Virus record (IMG/VR): IMGVR_UViG_3300037475_000215
Coordinates: 1-39,486 of that record
Source: a virus
Direction: 5' to 3' (one strand)
Length of the DNA: 39,486 nt
Positions 1-7,390 of the stretch are shown here, piece by piece. The notes below the pieces were generated by a model. The model made no database searches. It was not told the origin of the DNA and worked only from the letters and a program-made list of their open reading frames with translations. The position numbers and the translations under genes were made by a program. Numbering within the stretch: the first letter of the stretch is position 1; the number at the start of each line of letters is the position of its first letter.

Positions 1-1
1 G

Positions 2-283
2 GGCCAGTGGCCGTACGTGCTCGACGTCCACGACGAAGGGCTGGTTGCCGTGCCGTCCGACGATGCGTTCGTCGGCGGCTTGAACAACGCCCGCGAATGG
101 CTCGAAGATACGTTCAAGCCGGGAGGTTTCGTAGCACAGAAGTTCGACTGGGCCTGTGTCATGGATCCGAAGAAGATCACGGTCTCAAAGACCCTGTGGG
201 ACGAAGACCCGGCGGACTTCTGTCCGGATCTCTGGGACCGGATCCGTGCCGGCGATAAGTCCGTGCTTGACCTGCTGCCCTAG
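2..283 (+). CDS. DNA polymerase, family A, C-terminal fragment (5' truncated by window edge)
   Basis: The reading frame is open from base 2 and ends at TAG 281-283, so about 93 C-terminal residues are visible. The segment PYVLDVHDEGLVAV matches motif C of family A (Pol I/T7-type) polymerases, in which the HDE triad lies in the palm and contributes a catalytic aspartate-glutamate pair. The rest is consistent with the last helices of the thumb/palm end of a phage replicative polymerase. In the cell it would copy the phage genome in the cytoplasm. The 5' part, including motifs A and B and any 3'-5' exonuclease domain, lies outside the window, so the call rests on one motif plus its position at the head of a replication operon. 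Not a pseudogene as far as seen; the cut is artificial. Confidence 0.72.
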   Translation, partial: GQWPYVLDVHDEGLVAVPSDDAFVGGLNNAREWLEDTFKPGGFVAQKFDWACVMDPKKITVSKTLWDEDPADFCPDLWDRIRAGDKSVLDLLP

Positions 284-313
284 CTACCTACACATACCTA
301 CGGAGACATACCT

Positions 314-589
314 ATGAATACTTCTCTCGCCATGGTCGTCGGACACCGCGATCCGTCACGCAAGCTCGATGAAGGCGATGCGGTTTTCTGCGGATTCATC
401 CTGCTCGTCATCGCGCTGTACGGACTCGCGGCCATGACGGAGAAAGATGTGTTCGGCTACGTCGCCAGCACGCTGATCGCGCTGTTCGTAGGTTTCATTC
501 TGATCTTTGGGCTGGTCGGCGGCATCAAAGGGTGCGCCGAGAAACAAGCTGCCGCTGCGCAGCCCGTTCACATCGAGCCCTTGAACTGA
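314..589 (+). CDS. Small two-helix membrane protein
   Basis: This 91-residue protein has two hydrophobic segments, about residues 25-41 (FCGFILLVIALYGLAAM) and 47-69 (FGYVASTLIALFVGFILIFG), separated by a short charged turn. Its ends are polar and the C-terminus is Ala/Pro-rich. It should sit in the inner membrane with both ends on the same side. The start is supported by GGAG at about 302-305; the leader GGAGACATACCT before ATG closely resembles the leader before the gene at 38592. It lies between polymerase and helicase with short gaps, so it is co-transcribed with replication genes. I do not recognise the family. Two helices and small size would fit a holin-like or superinfection-exclusion role, but nothing here proves that. 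Confidence 0.72.
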   Translation: MNTSLAMVVGHRDPSRKLDEGDAVFCGFILLVIALYGLAAMTEKDVFGYVASTLIALFVGFILIFGLVGGIKGCAEKQAAAAQPVHIEPLN

Positions 590-592
590 ACC

Positions 593-2272
593 ATGGCTGA
601 CTCGTACGCGCCGGTAAATCTCGCTGAGTTCAAACTGACGATCCCGGTCACGGGACCGGTCGGTGATCTACGGCTACTCATGGGCTCGTCGGACCGCCCG
701 TGGTGCACTGCAGTCGCGGCCGAGATCAGCACGGTACCGGCCAAGATCGGCGGGCGCGTAGGATCTCGGTACGTACGTGACATCGGGGTGATTGCTGCCT
801 CGCTCGAACTCGGCGTCGCCCTGCGAACTACTTTGCCGGACCAACGGCGAAACACCTGGGGTTCCGCGTTGCGGGGGAAGCCGCTGCTCGGCACCCGCGT
901 ACCCGGAGCGCCGATCCTTGGTAAAACGCTGGATCAGTACCAGCTGGACGCCGCGTCGAAACTGTCGTGTGCCGGTGGAGTGATCGCGTTGTCGGTGGGT
1001 CTCGGTAAAACCCTGATCGCGCTCGAAGCGACTCGTCGGGCGTTGGCTCAGCAACACCGAGCCTGGAACGTGAATCTGCCCCACGGTACCGTGATGGTCG
1101 TCTGTCCGCTCAACGCCATGCCCGTCTGGACCGATCCGGCTGTCGAAGATTTCATCCGGCAAACCTGCAACGCGAACTACATGGTCCAGTCGATCGATTC
1201 GCTGCACAAGGTCCAAGCCATGCAGGTGCTCGGACCTTCGGTGCTGATCATCGACGAAGCGCACTACGTCGGCGACTGGAAAGCCCAGCGCACGAAGCTC
1301 GCGCACAAGCTGCGCTGGCAGTTCGACGTGTGCTTGCCGCTGACCGGCTCGATGCTGCACGCCGGGCCGGAGAAAGTCCTGAGCCTGCTCGACCTCGCGT
1401 GCCCAGGCGCAGCGATCTTCGAGAACGTCTACTCGTTCGGCGGTCACTTCGAGTGCCTGTACCCGAAGGACATCGGCAACGGCGTCATCAAGAAAACCGT
1501 CGGTCGTCCCCCGGCAAAATATGCTCAGCAATTCCAGGCGTACCTGGATCGGTTCGTCGTCGCGAAGACCAAGCGCAGCCCCGACGTGATGACGTCGCTC
1601 TACGTCCCTGAGCAAGAGATCACAGAAGTCTGCTTGTTCGACCCCAATGGCCCGTCGATGCTCGACGAAGCCGCGAACATGGCGCTCGAACTGTTCCAGA
1701 ACAACCAGACGGCAGGGCAGCCGAATCCGATTCCGAGCATGATCGAAGTAGTCCACGCGCTGTCCCGCGCCGGGCTCGACGACAAGCTCGACTGGCTGGC
1801 CGAAATGATGGACGGATTTACCGAGCAAGTCGTGTTGTTCGGTACCTACCATGATACGCTGAACCCGGTCGAAGACTGGCTGAAATCCCTGTCCTTACCG
1901 TACTGTCGTATCGATGGTGCTGTTACCGGCGATAAACGGTCTGCGATTATTGATGACTTCCGTGCCGGAAAATATCAGATCATGCTGGCCCAGACCGACG
2001 CCGCGTCAGTGTCGATGAACCTGCAGACCGCACGGGTGTCCGTGATGCTGGACGCCACGCTAAAAGCAGCCGCGTTCGAGCAGGCGCTTGGCCGCACGTG
2101 TCGTCGCGGGTCGACCGACCTGTGCCACCATTTCAACACTGCCGGCAACCGCTTTCAGCAGTACATTTTCAAGCGCTTGAAAAACGCTATGGACTTCAAC
2201 GCTTCTGTCGCCGAGTGGCAAGACGCCAAACGGCTCGTCGAACAAACCCTTACTCAAGGAGCCATCCCATGA
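593..2272 (+). CDS. SNF2/DEAH-type superfamily 2 helicase
   Basis: This 559-residue protein carries recognisable SF2 motifs in order. Motif I is SVGLGKT, ending near residue 140; motif II is DEAH at about 221-224. A second RecA-like domain has YCRIDGAVTG (about 430-440) and an AQTDAASVSMNL segment. Motif VI is QALGRTCRRGS, around 494-504. The arrangement of motifs V and VI with the late R-x2-R-x-G pattern is typical of SNF2-like ATPases. It would use ATP to translocate on or remodel DNA during phage replication or recombination. About 120 N-terminal residues precede the ATPase core and have no recognised domain. ATG 593 follows the upstream stop by three bases with only a weak Shine-Dalgarno, so translational coupling is likely. 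Its stop overlaps the next start (ATGA). A HIRAN-domain protein is encoded two genes downstream. Confidence 0.88.
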   Translation: MADSYAPVNLAEFKLTIPVTGPVGDLRLLMGSSDRPWCTAVAAEISTVPAKIGGRVGSRYVRDIGVIAASLELGVALRTTLPDQRRNTWGSALRGKPLLGTRVPGAPILGKTLDQYQLDAASKLSCAGGVIALSVGLGKTLIALEATRRALAQQHRAWNVNLPHGTVMVVCPLNAMPVWTDPAVEDFIRQTCNANYMVQSIDSLHKVQAMQVLGPSVLIIDEAHYVGDWKAQRTKLAHKLRWQFDVCLPLTGSMLHAGPEKVLSLLDLACPGAAIFENVYSFGGHFECLYPKDIGNGVIKKTVGRPPAKYAQQFQAYLDRFVVAKTKRSPDVMTSLYVPEQEITEVCLFDPNGPSMLDEAANMALELFQNNQTAGQPNPIPSMIEVVHALSRAGLDDKLDWLAEMMDGFTEQVVLFGTYHDTLNPVEDWLKSLSLPYCRIDGAVTGDKRSAIIDDFRAGKYQIMLAQTDAASVSMNLQTARVSVMLDATLKAAAFEQALGRTCRRGSTDLCHHFNTAGNRFQQYIFKRLKNAMDFNASVAEWQDAKRLVEQTLTQGAIP

Positions 2273-2763
2273 ACCCGTTTCACGACGTCATCGACCGCCT
2301 GCACCCGGACGTTCCGGTATCGAACATCACGATCGCCAACGCGCGGTTCAATCCGCTGTTTGGCACGATGCTGGTGTCCTGTTGCTTCTACGAAACCGAG
2401 ACGGTTACTGGCCGTCGCTGGTGGGGAAAGAAATTCACCGAGACCGTCACGCACCACCGGCACTACACGGCGACGATCGCGCGGGGCCAGCCGTGGGAGT
2501 TCGTCGGCACCGACCGTCAGGTCCCCCGCGGTGTATACAATGAACTGCGCAAGCTCGGCAACGAACTCGACGCGCTGCAGAAGAACGGGCTGACGCCTGA
2601 CATCTTCGCCGAGAACATCGGCTCTGCGTTCGGTGCGCTCGATGCTTTGGCGCGCGAGAAACTATTCGACCTGTTGCTCGATCTGCCGACGTACGGCGAT
2701 GAGCTTCGGTCGTACGTGCGTCGCGCTGACCGGCTTGACGAGAAACTGCGGCTCAAGAACTAA
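2269..2763 (+). CDS. Hypothetical protein, 164 aa
   Basis: I do not recognise this family. ATG 2269 is chosen over upstream in-frame codons because it overlaps the helicase stop as ATGA and is preceded by AAGGAG at about 2256-2261. The N-terminal half has beta-rich text (NITIANARFNPLFGTMLVSC, then TETVTHHRHYTATIA), followed by a helical C-terminal half with charged residues (LRKLGNELDALQKNG and a Leu/Asp/Arg-rich end). There is no signal peptide or membrane segment, so it is cytoplasmic. Its place between the SNF2-type helicase and the HIRAN protein suggests a replication or repair accessory role, which is inference from context only. Confidence 0.8.
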   Translation: MNPFHDVIDRLHPDVPVSNITIANARFNPLFGTMLVSCCFYETETVTGRRWWGKKFTETVTHHRHYTATIARGQPWEFVGTDRQVPRGVYNELRKLGNELDALQKNGLTPDIFAENIGSAFGALDALAREKLFDLLLDLPTYGDELRSYVRRADRLDEKLRLKN

Positions 2764-2766
2764 GCC

Positions 2767-3330
2767 ATGCCATCGTCTCCACCCCGTGCGTTTGATCGCA
2801 GCGAACTCGCCGCATTCTACGCTCGATTGACTGCGCAGATCGAGGCGACCGACCATCAGGAAGGCGCTATCGATCTGCGGAAGGTCAAGACGATGAAATG
2901 GGCGTCGACCGATCCGTTCGGCGCTCGGCTGCGCGTCAACGAATTCGACGATATCTACGCGGCTGCGTTGAAATACGCAGAATCTCTCCCTCCACCCAAA
3001 CCACCCGACTACTCGGAGATCCCCATGAATACGTTCCCGTTCTTCCGCTCGGTGCTCGTCAAGGGCCAGCACTTCTTGGACCCCGCAGGAAAAGCCGCAG
3101 TTGGCAAGATCGCTCCGGGCGACGAACTGCAGCTGAGCCACGAGCCGACGAACCAGCATGATCCCTATGCGGTCGGTGCGTTCGTCGGCGGTGTGCGCGT
3201 CGGCTACGTGCAGAAAGAGGTTTCCGCTGCGTTGGCGTGGCTGCTCGCCATCAAGATGCCGCTGCACACCACGGTCGTCGAGATCGGCAAAGCCGGTAAT
3301 CTCGTCGTGAATATCACGGAGAAGAAATGA
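2767..3330 (+). CDS. HIRAN-domain protein
   Basis: The C-terminal half of this 187-residue protein (about 94-170) fits the HIRAN domain. VLVKGQHF is the first strand, then GDELQLSHEPTNQHDPYAVG, and GGVRVGYVQKEVSAALAWLL closes the fold. The EPxNxxDPxAV and GYV elements are its usual signature. HIRAN domains bind DNA ends; in eukaryotic HLTF and Rad5 one is fused to an SNF2 helicase, while bacterial and phage examples are often stand-alone. Here it sits two genes after an SNF2-type helicase, suggesting a split version of the same partnership. The first 86 residues are of unknown type and end in a Pro-rich linker (PPPKPPDYSEIP). A second in-frame ATG at 3025 has a strong GGAG at 3015-3018 and would give a 101-residue HIRAN-only product. 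The stop overlaps the next gene as ATGA. Confidence 0.85.
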   Translation: MPSSPPRAFDRSELAAFYARLTAQIEATDHQEGAIDLRKVKTMKWASTDPFGARLRVNEFDDIYAAALKYAESLPPPKPPDYSEIPMNTFPFFRSVLVKGQHFLDPAGKAAVGKIAPGDELQLSHEPTNQHDPYAVGAFVGGVRVGYVQKEVSAALAWLLAIKMPLHTTVVEIGKAGNLVVNITEKK

Positions 3331-3659
3331 GTCGCAACCCAGGACATTTCTTCTGCGGAACCCGTGAGAAAGATACGCTCACTGAGATGCTGCAACGTCA
3401 GCAGGTCATCATGCCCGGCGAAGCGCTGGCGTTGAAAGATCTCGAAGCCCGCGGAGTCGCCCGGCGTGAACGCATGCGTCGCAGCTGGCGTCAGCGCATG
3501 CAGCGGCTGATCTACGACATCACGCAGTTCGGGCGTGACGACGCGAATTCCGGCTCATGGGATCCGCGTGACACGGATGTATTTCGCGGTATGAAACCCG
3601 CGAAGCGCAGGCAGTTCGAGAAACGCATCGAGAAACTCGCGAAGGAATACCTCCCATGA
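3327..3659 (+). CDS. Hypothetical basic protein, 110 aa
   Basis: Family not recognised. The protein is rich in Arg, Lys and Gln, with a long predicted helix through RRERMRRSWRQRMQRL (about residues 47-62) and another charged helix at the C-terminus (KRRQFEKRIEKLAKEYL). This suggests a nucleic-acid-associated or structural helical protein. No membrane segment or signal is visible. Its ATG overlaps the HIRAN gene stop (ATGA) and its own stop overlaps the next gene (CCCATGACG), so it is translated as part of the replication operon. Confidence 0.78.
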   Translation: MSRNPGHFFCGTREKDTLTEMLQRQQVIMPGEALALKDLEARGVARRERMRRSWRQRMQRLIYDITQFGRDDANSGSWDPRDTDVFRGMKPAKRRQFEKRIEKLAKEYLP

Positions 3660-4216
3660 CGGACGAGAATCCCCTGAATCTGTCGATGGATATTCTTGGC
3701 GAAGTCGTTGCGTACACGACTCAAGCTGCCGAGATCACCGCGGTTTCCGACAGCGAAACAGCTGAGCGAGCCAAGGTGCTCCGCGCTCAGTTGAAAACCC
3801 TGGAATCCAAGATCGAGCAAGCCCGAGTAGCAGCGAACGTGCCGTATCTCGCGGCCCAGCGCCAGATCAACGGGCTGGCGAACGTGATCTTCGAGCAGAT
3901 CCGGCCGCAGATCAAACGGCTGGATGATCTCCGGCTGGCGTACTCACAGGCGTTCACGAAGCCCGTGATGCCGGTCGTGCCGATGCCCGGCCCTGAACTC
4001 GGCGTGCCGAACCTCGCTGCGTTCGCGACGGGAATCAGCGACTCGGCCCCGGAGATCCGGACGCGAAAGACGAAAGACATCGAGATCATGGACCCGTCGC
4101 AGATCCCCGACGAGTTCTGGGTGATCGATATCACGGCCCTGCGTAAAGCCGTGCTGACCGACAAACGCGATGTGCCCGGCGTGCGGATCATCGAAAAAAC
4201 CTCTGTGCTGGAGTAA
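3656..4216 (+). CDS. Coiled-coil phage protein with PGV tail motif
   Basis: This 186-residue protein starts with a helical, heptad-like region, about residues 20-105, through KVLRAQLKTLESKIEQARVA to IRPQIKRLDDLRLAYSQAF. A Pro-rich linker follows, then a C-terminal module, DPSQIPDEFWVIDITALRKA followed by VPGVRIIEK. From general knowledge, a long coiled coil followed by an IP-[DE]-[EF]-[FW]...D...LRKA...VPGV tail recurs in phage proteins encoded close to recombination or ssDNA-annealing genes; I cannot attach a firm family name. ATG 3656 overlaps the preceding stop. It is cytoplasmic and likely an accessory to recombination or replication, by context. Confidence 0.8.
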   Translation: MTDENPLNLSMDILGEVVAYTTQAAEITAVSDSETAERAKVLRAQLKTLESKIEQARVAANVPYLAAQRQINGLANVIFEQIRPQIKRLDDLRLAYSQAFTKPVMPVVPMPGPELGVPNLAAFATGISDSAPEIRTRKTKDIEIMDPSQIPDEFWVIDITALRKAVLTDKRDVPGVRIIEKTSVLE

Positions 4217-4219
4217 GCT

Positions 4220-4693
4220 ATGACTCTTGTTCCCAACCCAGACGATGCACCTTTCGATATCCCCGAAGCACCCGACATGGATAAAGCGTTCACCCAGGAA
4301 CCGACCAAGTTGTTCGACCTGGAACTTCCGTGGGAAGCCCACGAAGGCCGGATCACGAATAAGTACGGCGTAACGGTCGGACGGTTCGAGAACTGGGAGC
4401 ACGCTGAATTCGTCGCGGATACCGTCAACGCGGCTCAGCAGTTGCTTGACGTCGCCGCTGCGATCAATACTGCTGGCAAACCCGCGGAGCCGGCTCCGGC
4501 GCTGACGGGAAAAATAAAGTTCACTAACTCGGGGGATCTTGATGCGCTGGGCATGCCGATTCTTCGAGTCGAACCAAACTTGGAGCCAAGTATCCTGGTC
4601 ACTCCGGCCGAGTTCGAGCGCGCCGCCCGCGAAGTAGCGAAGCTAGCGTTCCCCGACAGCTATAGCACTGGTATTGGCAGGCTGCGTCTGTGA
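4220..4693 (+). CDS. Hypothetical acidic protein, 157 aa
   Basis: Not recognised. The N-terminus is acidic and Pro-rich (PNPDDAPFDIPEAPDMDKAF). The segment at about residues 37-75 (PWEAHEGRITNKYGVTVGRF then ENWEHAEFVADTVNAAQQLL) looks like a small domain with a short beta pair and a helix. An Ala/Pro linker and a helical C-terminus follow. No signal or membrane segment. It starts three bases after the previous stop, and its stop TGA 4691-4693 overlaps a GTG start, which fits its operon neighbours. Confidence 0.74.
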   Translation: MTLVPNPDDAPFDIPEAPDMDKAFTQEPTKLFDLELPWEAHEGRITNKYGVTVGRFENWEHAEFVADTVNAAQQLLDVAAAINTAGKPAEPAPALTGKIKFTNSGDLDALGMPILRVEPNLEPSILVTPAEFERAAREVAKLAFPDSYSTGIGRLRL

Positions 4694-4986
4694 ACAGCCC
4701 GCTCGCGTGCGCGTGGACGAACCATGCAACCGCTCGGCTCGGCGAGCGGTTCGGATCGAAGTCAGTCAACGTGAAACTCGCGATCGAAGACATGATCGCT
4801 CGCGAGGAATTCACGGTGATAGAAGACACCCAGCCGCGCGAAGGCAAGATCGTGATTCGGCTGAACGTGCGTGAATGCCCGATCGAACTCGCGATGCAGT
4901 TGGATCCCCGGGGGATCCCCGTGATCATCACAGTCTTGCCCAAGTTCCTGCAGAAACAGAACAAGCGGAAGTGGGCTCGGCAGTAG
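4690..4986 (+). CDS. Small protein with HxxxRxxER pattern, possibly DUF4258/RelE-like fold
   Basis: This 98-residue protein starts at GTG 4690, overlapping the previous stop (GTGA). Near the N-terminus, NHATARLGERFG carries the H-x3-R-x2-ER pattern seen in DUF4258 proteins, which are small alpha/beta proteins related in shape to RelE/ParE toxins. The alternating strands that follow (FTVIEDTQ, KIVIRLNV, GIPVIITVLP) agree with such a fold. The basic tail is KFLQKQNKRKWARQ. It may bind RNA or DNA, but no catalytic set can be named and no antitoxin partner is obvious beside it. An exact 10-base tandem duplication (cagtagctgg) lies at its 3' end, 4981-5000. Confidence 0.7.
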   Translation: MNSPLACAWTNHATARLGERFGSKSVNVKLAIEDMIAREEFTVIEDTQPREGKIVIRLNVRECPIELAMQLDPRGIPVIITVLPKFLQKQNKRKWARQ

Positions 4987-5119
4987 CTGGCAGTAGCTGG
5001 CGCTGACAGCAAGAATCTAGTTGACGTACGAAACTCTGATACACACTCCTACTCAGGCACCCAGATGCCTACACAACCAACCATCAACCGAGTCTGGGCT
5101 CATAGCAGAAAGAAATCCC
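4987..5119 (+). other. 133-base leader region without a gene
   Basis: If the downstream gene starts at GTG 5120, this interval is non-coding. It holds the second copy of a 10-base tandem repeat (4991-5000), a TTGACG hexamer at 5021-5026 without a convincing -10 at proper spacing, and a small inverted repeat AGGCA-N6-TGCCT at 5054-5069. It is the longest break in the left operon, so it is a reasonable place for an internal promoter, but I cannot define one. Confidence 0.3.
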
Positions 5120-6187
5120 GTGGCCACGAAATCATTCAAGGATCTGCCCAAGCAGTCCGCCCCGCTCACTCTCGATCAGCTGCAGGCACAGCTGAAAGCT
5201 GCCCAGGGTGGTGCTCCCGTCCCGGCGGCTCCGACCCCAGTACCCGTCGCTGACGAGCCTGTTGTCGTCGCGACTGGCGCAGGCGCACCGATCGACGTTC
5301 CGGCGCAGATGCCGGCGGCTCCGACCGGCACCGCAGTGTCGAATCCCCTGGATTTCATGGCGCTGATGACTGGCGCCGTCGCTCCCCAGGATTCGATGAA
5401 TGCGCTGCTCGCTGCCGCGGAGACCGACTCGGCGGGCGGCAAGATGCTGTTCCCGATGCTCACTCAGGCTGGCGGCACCACTGGCGGTGCGTTCCAGCGG
5501 GTGAACACCAAGAACGCGGAGTTCAACCAGATCGATCTGCCGGAAGGCAAGCGGTCGTTCGATGCGATCTTCATCGGGTACCGCTACATGGGTACCTGCT
5601 GGCCGAAGGGCTACGACGCCAACGCGGTCAACGCGAAAGCTCCGAGCCCGCTGTGGAACGCGGCGATTCCGCAGGCGCGCGGCCAGGAAGCGGCTCAGCT
5701 GATGCTGGCCGGCAAAGCCTTCCAGTTCTCGAAGAACCGCAAGGCGTTCGACGTCGACGCGGGCGGGCCGGGTCTCATCCGTCCGGCGATCGAGTTCCTG
5801 CTGTTCGACGCGGACATCGGGCTGTTCGTATTCCGCACCTGCGGTCACTACAACAGTGCGAAGGATGCCCGCGACCAGCTGATCGCTTGTGCGATCACCG
5901 ACGCGAACGGCAACCAACAGCTGCCGCCGTTTATGGGTGAGTTCCATCCGGAAACCCATCGTCAGGCTCGCGCGACGGGCCAGCCGATCATCCATCACTA
6001 CCCGCGCATCGTGAAGATCGCCAACAACGACGCACGCGTCGCGGCTGCGTCCGTGGCCTATAAGACGTTCCTGCAGAACGCGTCGCCAGAACTGCGTGCG
6101 TCAGTCAACGAATGGTTCAACGCGCAAGACGCGCCGCTGACCAACATCGCGACCCAGGCGATCAACGACGCTGCGGCAATGGGCTAA
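5120..6187 (+). CDS. Probable replication/recombination protein, candidate ssDNA-binding type
   Basis: The frame is open back to TTG 5021. I prefer GTG 5120 because it yields MATKSFKDLPKQ and the 33 residues upstream look like untranslated leader; the Shine-Dalgarno (AGAAAG) is modest. The 355-residue product begins with an Ala/Pro-rich, low-complexity stretch to about residue 85. A folded part follows, with FNQIDLPEGKRSFDAIFIGY, a GTCWPKGYDAN segment, KNRKAF and FLLFDADIGLFVFRTCGHY. The general design (substrate-like beta core with PxxxW and KNRK features, Pro/Ala tail) and the place just before a Cas4-like nuclease suggest an ssDNA-binding or annealing accessory. The family is not firmly recognised and the function is inferred. 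A hairpin at 6242-6271 follows it. Confidence 0.6.
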   Translation: MATKSFKDLPKQSAPLTLDQLQAQLKAAQGGAPVPAAPTPVPVADEPVVVATGAGAPIDVPAQMPAAPTGTAVSNPLDFMALMTGAVAPQDSMNALLAAAETDSAGGKMLFPMLTQAGGTTGGAFQRVNTKNAEFNQIDLPEGKRSFDAIFIGYRYMGTCWPKGYDANAVNAKAPSPLWNAAIPQARGQEAAQLMLAGKAFQFSKNRKAFDVDAGGPGLIRPAIEFLLFDADIGLFVFRTCGHYNSAKDARDQLIACAITDANGNQQLPPFMGEFHPETHRQARATGQPIIHHYPRIVKIANNDARVAAASVAYKTFLQNASPELRASVNEWFNAQDAPLTNIATQAINDAAAMG

Positions 6188-6241
6188 CTTTCGCCCGGCG
6201 GATGGCGCCGGTTAGAGGATGGCCACCGCGAAGCCCCTGAT

Positions 6242-6271
6242 ACCCCACCCGGTCTAGCCGTGGTGGGGTTT
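6242..6271 (+). terminator. Hairpin, possible weak terminator
   Basis: ACCCCACC pairs with GGTGGGGT around a loop of about 12 bases, 54 bases after the stop of the preceding gene. The following bases are only TTGATGG, so there is no good U-run. It may attenuate transcription or stabilise the upstream message rather than fully terminate. Confidence 0.45.
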
Positions 6272-6293
6272 GATGGCAAAACACGGAGTCCAC

Positions 6294-6494
6294 ATGGATA
6301 CCAAACCAAAACGCAACGCGATCGGCATCCAAGTCGGCGGTGACAACAAACCGCTCGAAGTGATGAGCGCTGCGATCGATCGCGTGCTCGCGTCCCCGGC
6401 CGAATCTGCAGTGAAGATCGAAGCGATCAAAGCCCTCGCGGCCGCGGGCACGATCAATGCATCCATCAACAACACCCATATCAACGTCGAATGA
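6294..6494 (+). CDS. Small hypothetical protein, 66 aa
   Basis: ATG 6294 is selected over ATG 6273 because GGAG at 6285-6288 is ideally placed before it and the upstream ATG lies against the hairpin. The product, beginning MDTKPKRNAIGIQVGG, has a basic start, a helical middle (VMSAAIDRVLASP) and an Ala-rich helix ending in NASINNTHINVE. Not recognised. Its stop overlaps the nuclease start (ATGA), so the two are probably coupled. Confidence 0.72.
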   Translation: MDTKPKRNAIGIQVGGDNKPLEVMSAAIDRVLASPAESAVKIEAIKALAAAGTINASINNTHINVE

Positions 6495-7390
6495 CCACTC
6501 CCCGCCCGTTTATCGTTCGTTCATCTGCGGTGTCCGGCTATGCGTTCTGCGGGCGCCGGCTGTCGCTTGACCGTGCGATCACGGAAGGCGTGGTCGATCC
6601 CGTAGCAGACCTGGATCTACCACCGGACTTCCGGCGTGGCAGCCCGCCTGCGGACTGGGGTACCTGCGTGCACTGGTATTCCCAGGTTGCGCTGCGCGCC
6701 GAGTTCAAAGGCGATGCGAAGCTCGGTGACTTCAAATTCAACGGCTTCGATCAAGCGACCGCTGACGCGTTCCGGTACACGCCGGAGCAATGGGTCTCAG
6801 GCGCGAGCATGTTCTCGAACCAACAGACCGCGGAACAGACTTTGCGCAAGTCGGCGATGCTGCTGATCTCGCGGCTGCCGCGTAAAGGATCAGACTGGAT
6901 GGCTGAGTGCTCGGGGGTTATTCCCGGGCTGCTGTCGGGTCACATCGATCTCTTGTCCGCGGACCTGGACGACATCGTCGATATCAAGACGACCGGCACC
7001 CCGCCGAAAGATGGCAAGATCGAGACCAAGTACCTGTGGCAGCTGGTCAGCTACGCGTTGCTGGTCGCTCACCACACCGGGCATGTGCCGAAACGCGCAC
7101 ATATCGTGTACGTCGACCGTCATGCCGAATGGGTGTGCCGTACGAAACCGTTGGATTTCACGACGCCGGCCGGCGCAGCGCTGCTCAAGTACCACATGGA
7201 TCGGCTGGTTCGCATGAAAGACCGCGCCCAGGATCGCGACGAACCGGTGCCGGGTCCGCATTGCGACGACTGTTTCTGCCCATACCGTCCGATTTGCCGT
7301 GATGCGCTGGTGCCTGACGGTGCCGCCATCGTGCGTCCGCAGGAAGCAATTCCGCTGTCTGTGAACCCCTTCAATGGAGCTATTCCGTGA
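6491..7390 (+). CDS. PD-(D/E)xK nuclease, Cas4/RecB-like, with cysteine cluster
   Basis: This 299-residue protein shows the Cas4/AddB-like set. C20 stands near the N-terminus and GTCVH (H61) is in the helix that precedes the core. The core has E139, GHIDL with D153, DIK with D164 and K166, and the QLVSY motif (Q184-Y188). A C-terminal cluster has C258, C261, C263 and C269. One N-terminal plus several C-terminal cysteines is the usual arrangement for an iron-sulfur cluster in this family. It is expected to degrade or process DNA ends in phage recombination or replication; the metal-binding D/E/K residues appear intact. Phage Cas4-like proteins are common and do not imply CRISPR, and no array is present. 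ATG overlaps the preceding stop; the next gene overlaps its own stop (GTGA). Confidence 0.87.
   Translation: MTTPRPFIVRSSAVSGYAFCGRRLSLDRAITEGVVDPVADLDLPPDFRRGSPPADWGTCVHWYSQVALRAEFKGDAKLGDFKFNGFDQATADAFRYTPEQWVSGASMFSNQQTAEQTLRKSAMLLISRLPRKGSDWMAECSGVIPGLLSGHIDLLSADLDDIVDIKTTGTPPKDGKIETKYLWQLVSYALLVAHHTGHVPKRAHIVYVDRHAEWVCRTKPLDFTTPAGAALLKYHMDRLVRMKDRAQDRDEPVPGPHCDDCFCPYRPICRDALVPDGAAIVRPQEAIPLSVNPFNGAIP

Noticed and set aside
674-1852. 392-codon minus-strand ORF opposite the helicase
   Set aside because: Arg/Asp/His-rich shadow of a GC-rich gene with clear helicase motifs on the other strand.
5021-5045. TTGACG as a promoter -35 and TTG 5021 as the start of the 355-aa gene
   Set aside because: No -10 at 16-18 bases; the TTG has no ribosome site and GTG 5120 gives a better N-terminus.
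6491-7390. Cas4-like nuclease taken as a sign of a CRISPR system
   Set aside because: No repeat-spacer array or cas genes in the window; stand-alone Cas4-like nucleases are common phage recombination proteins.
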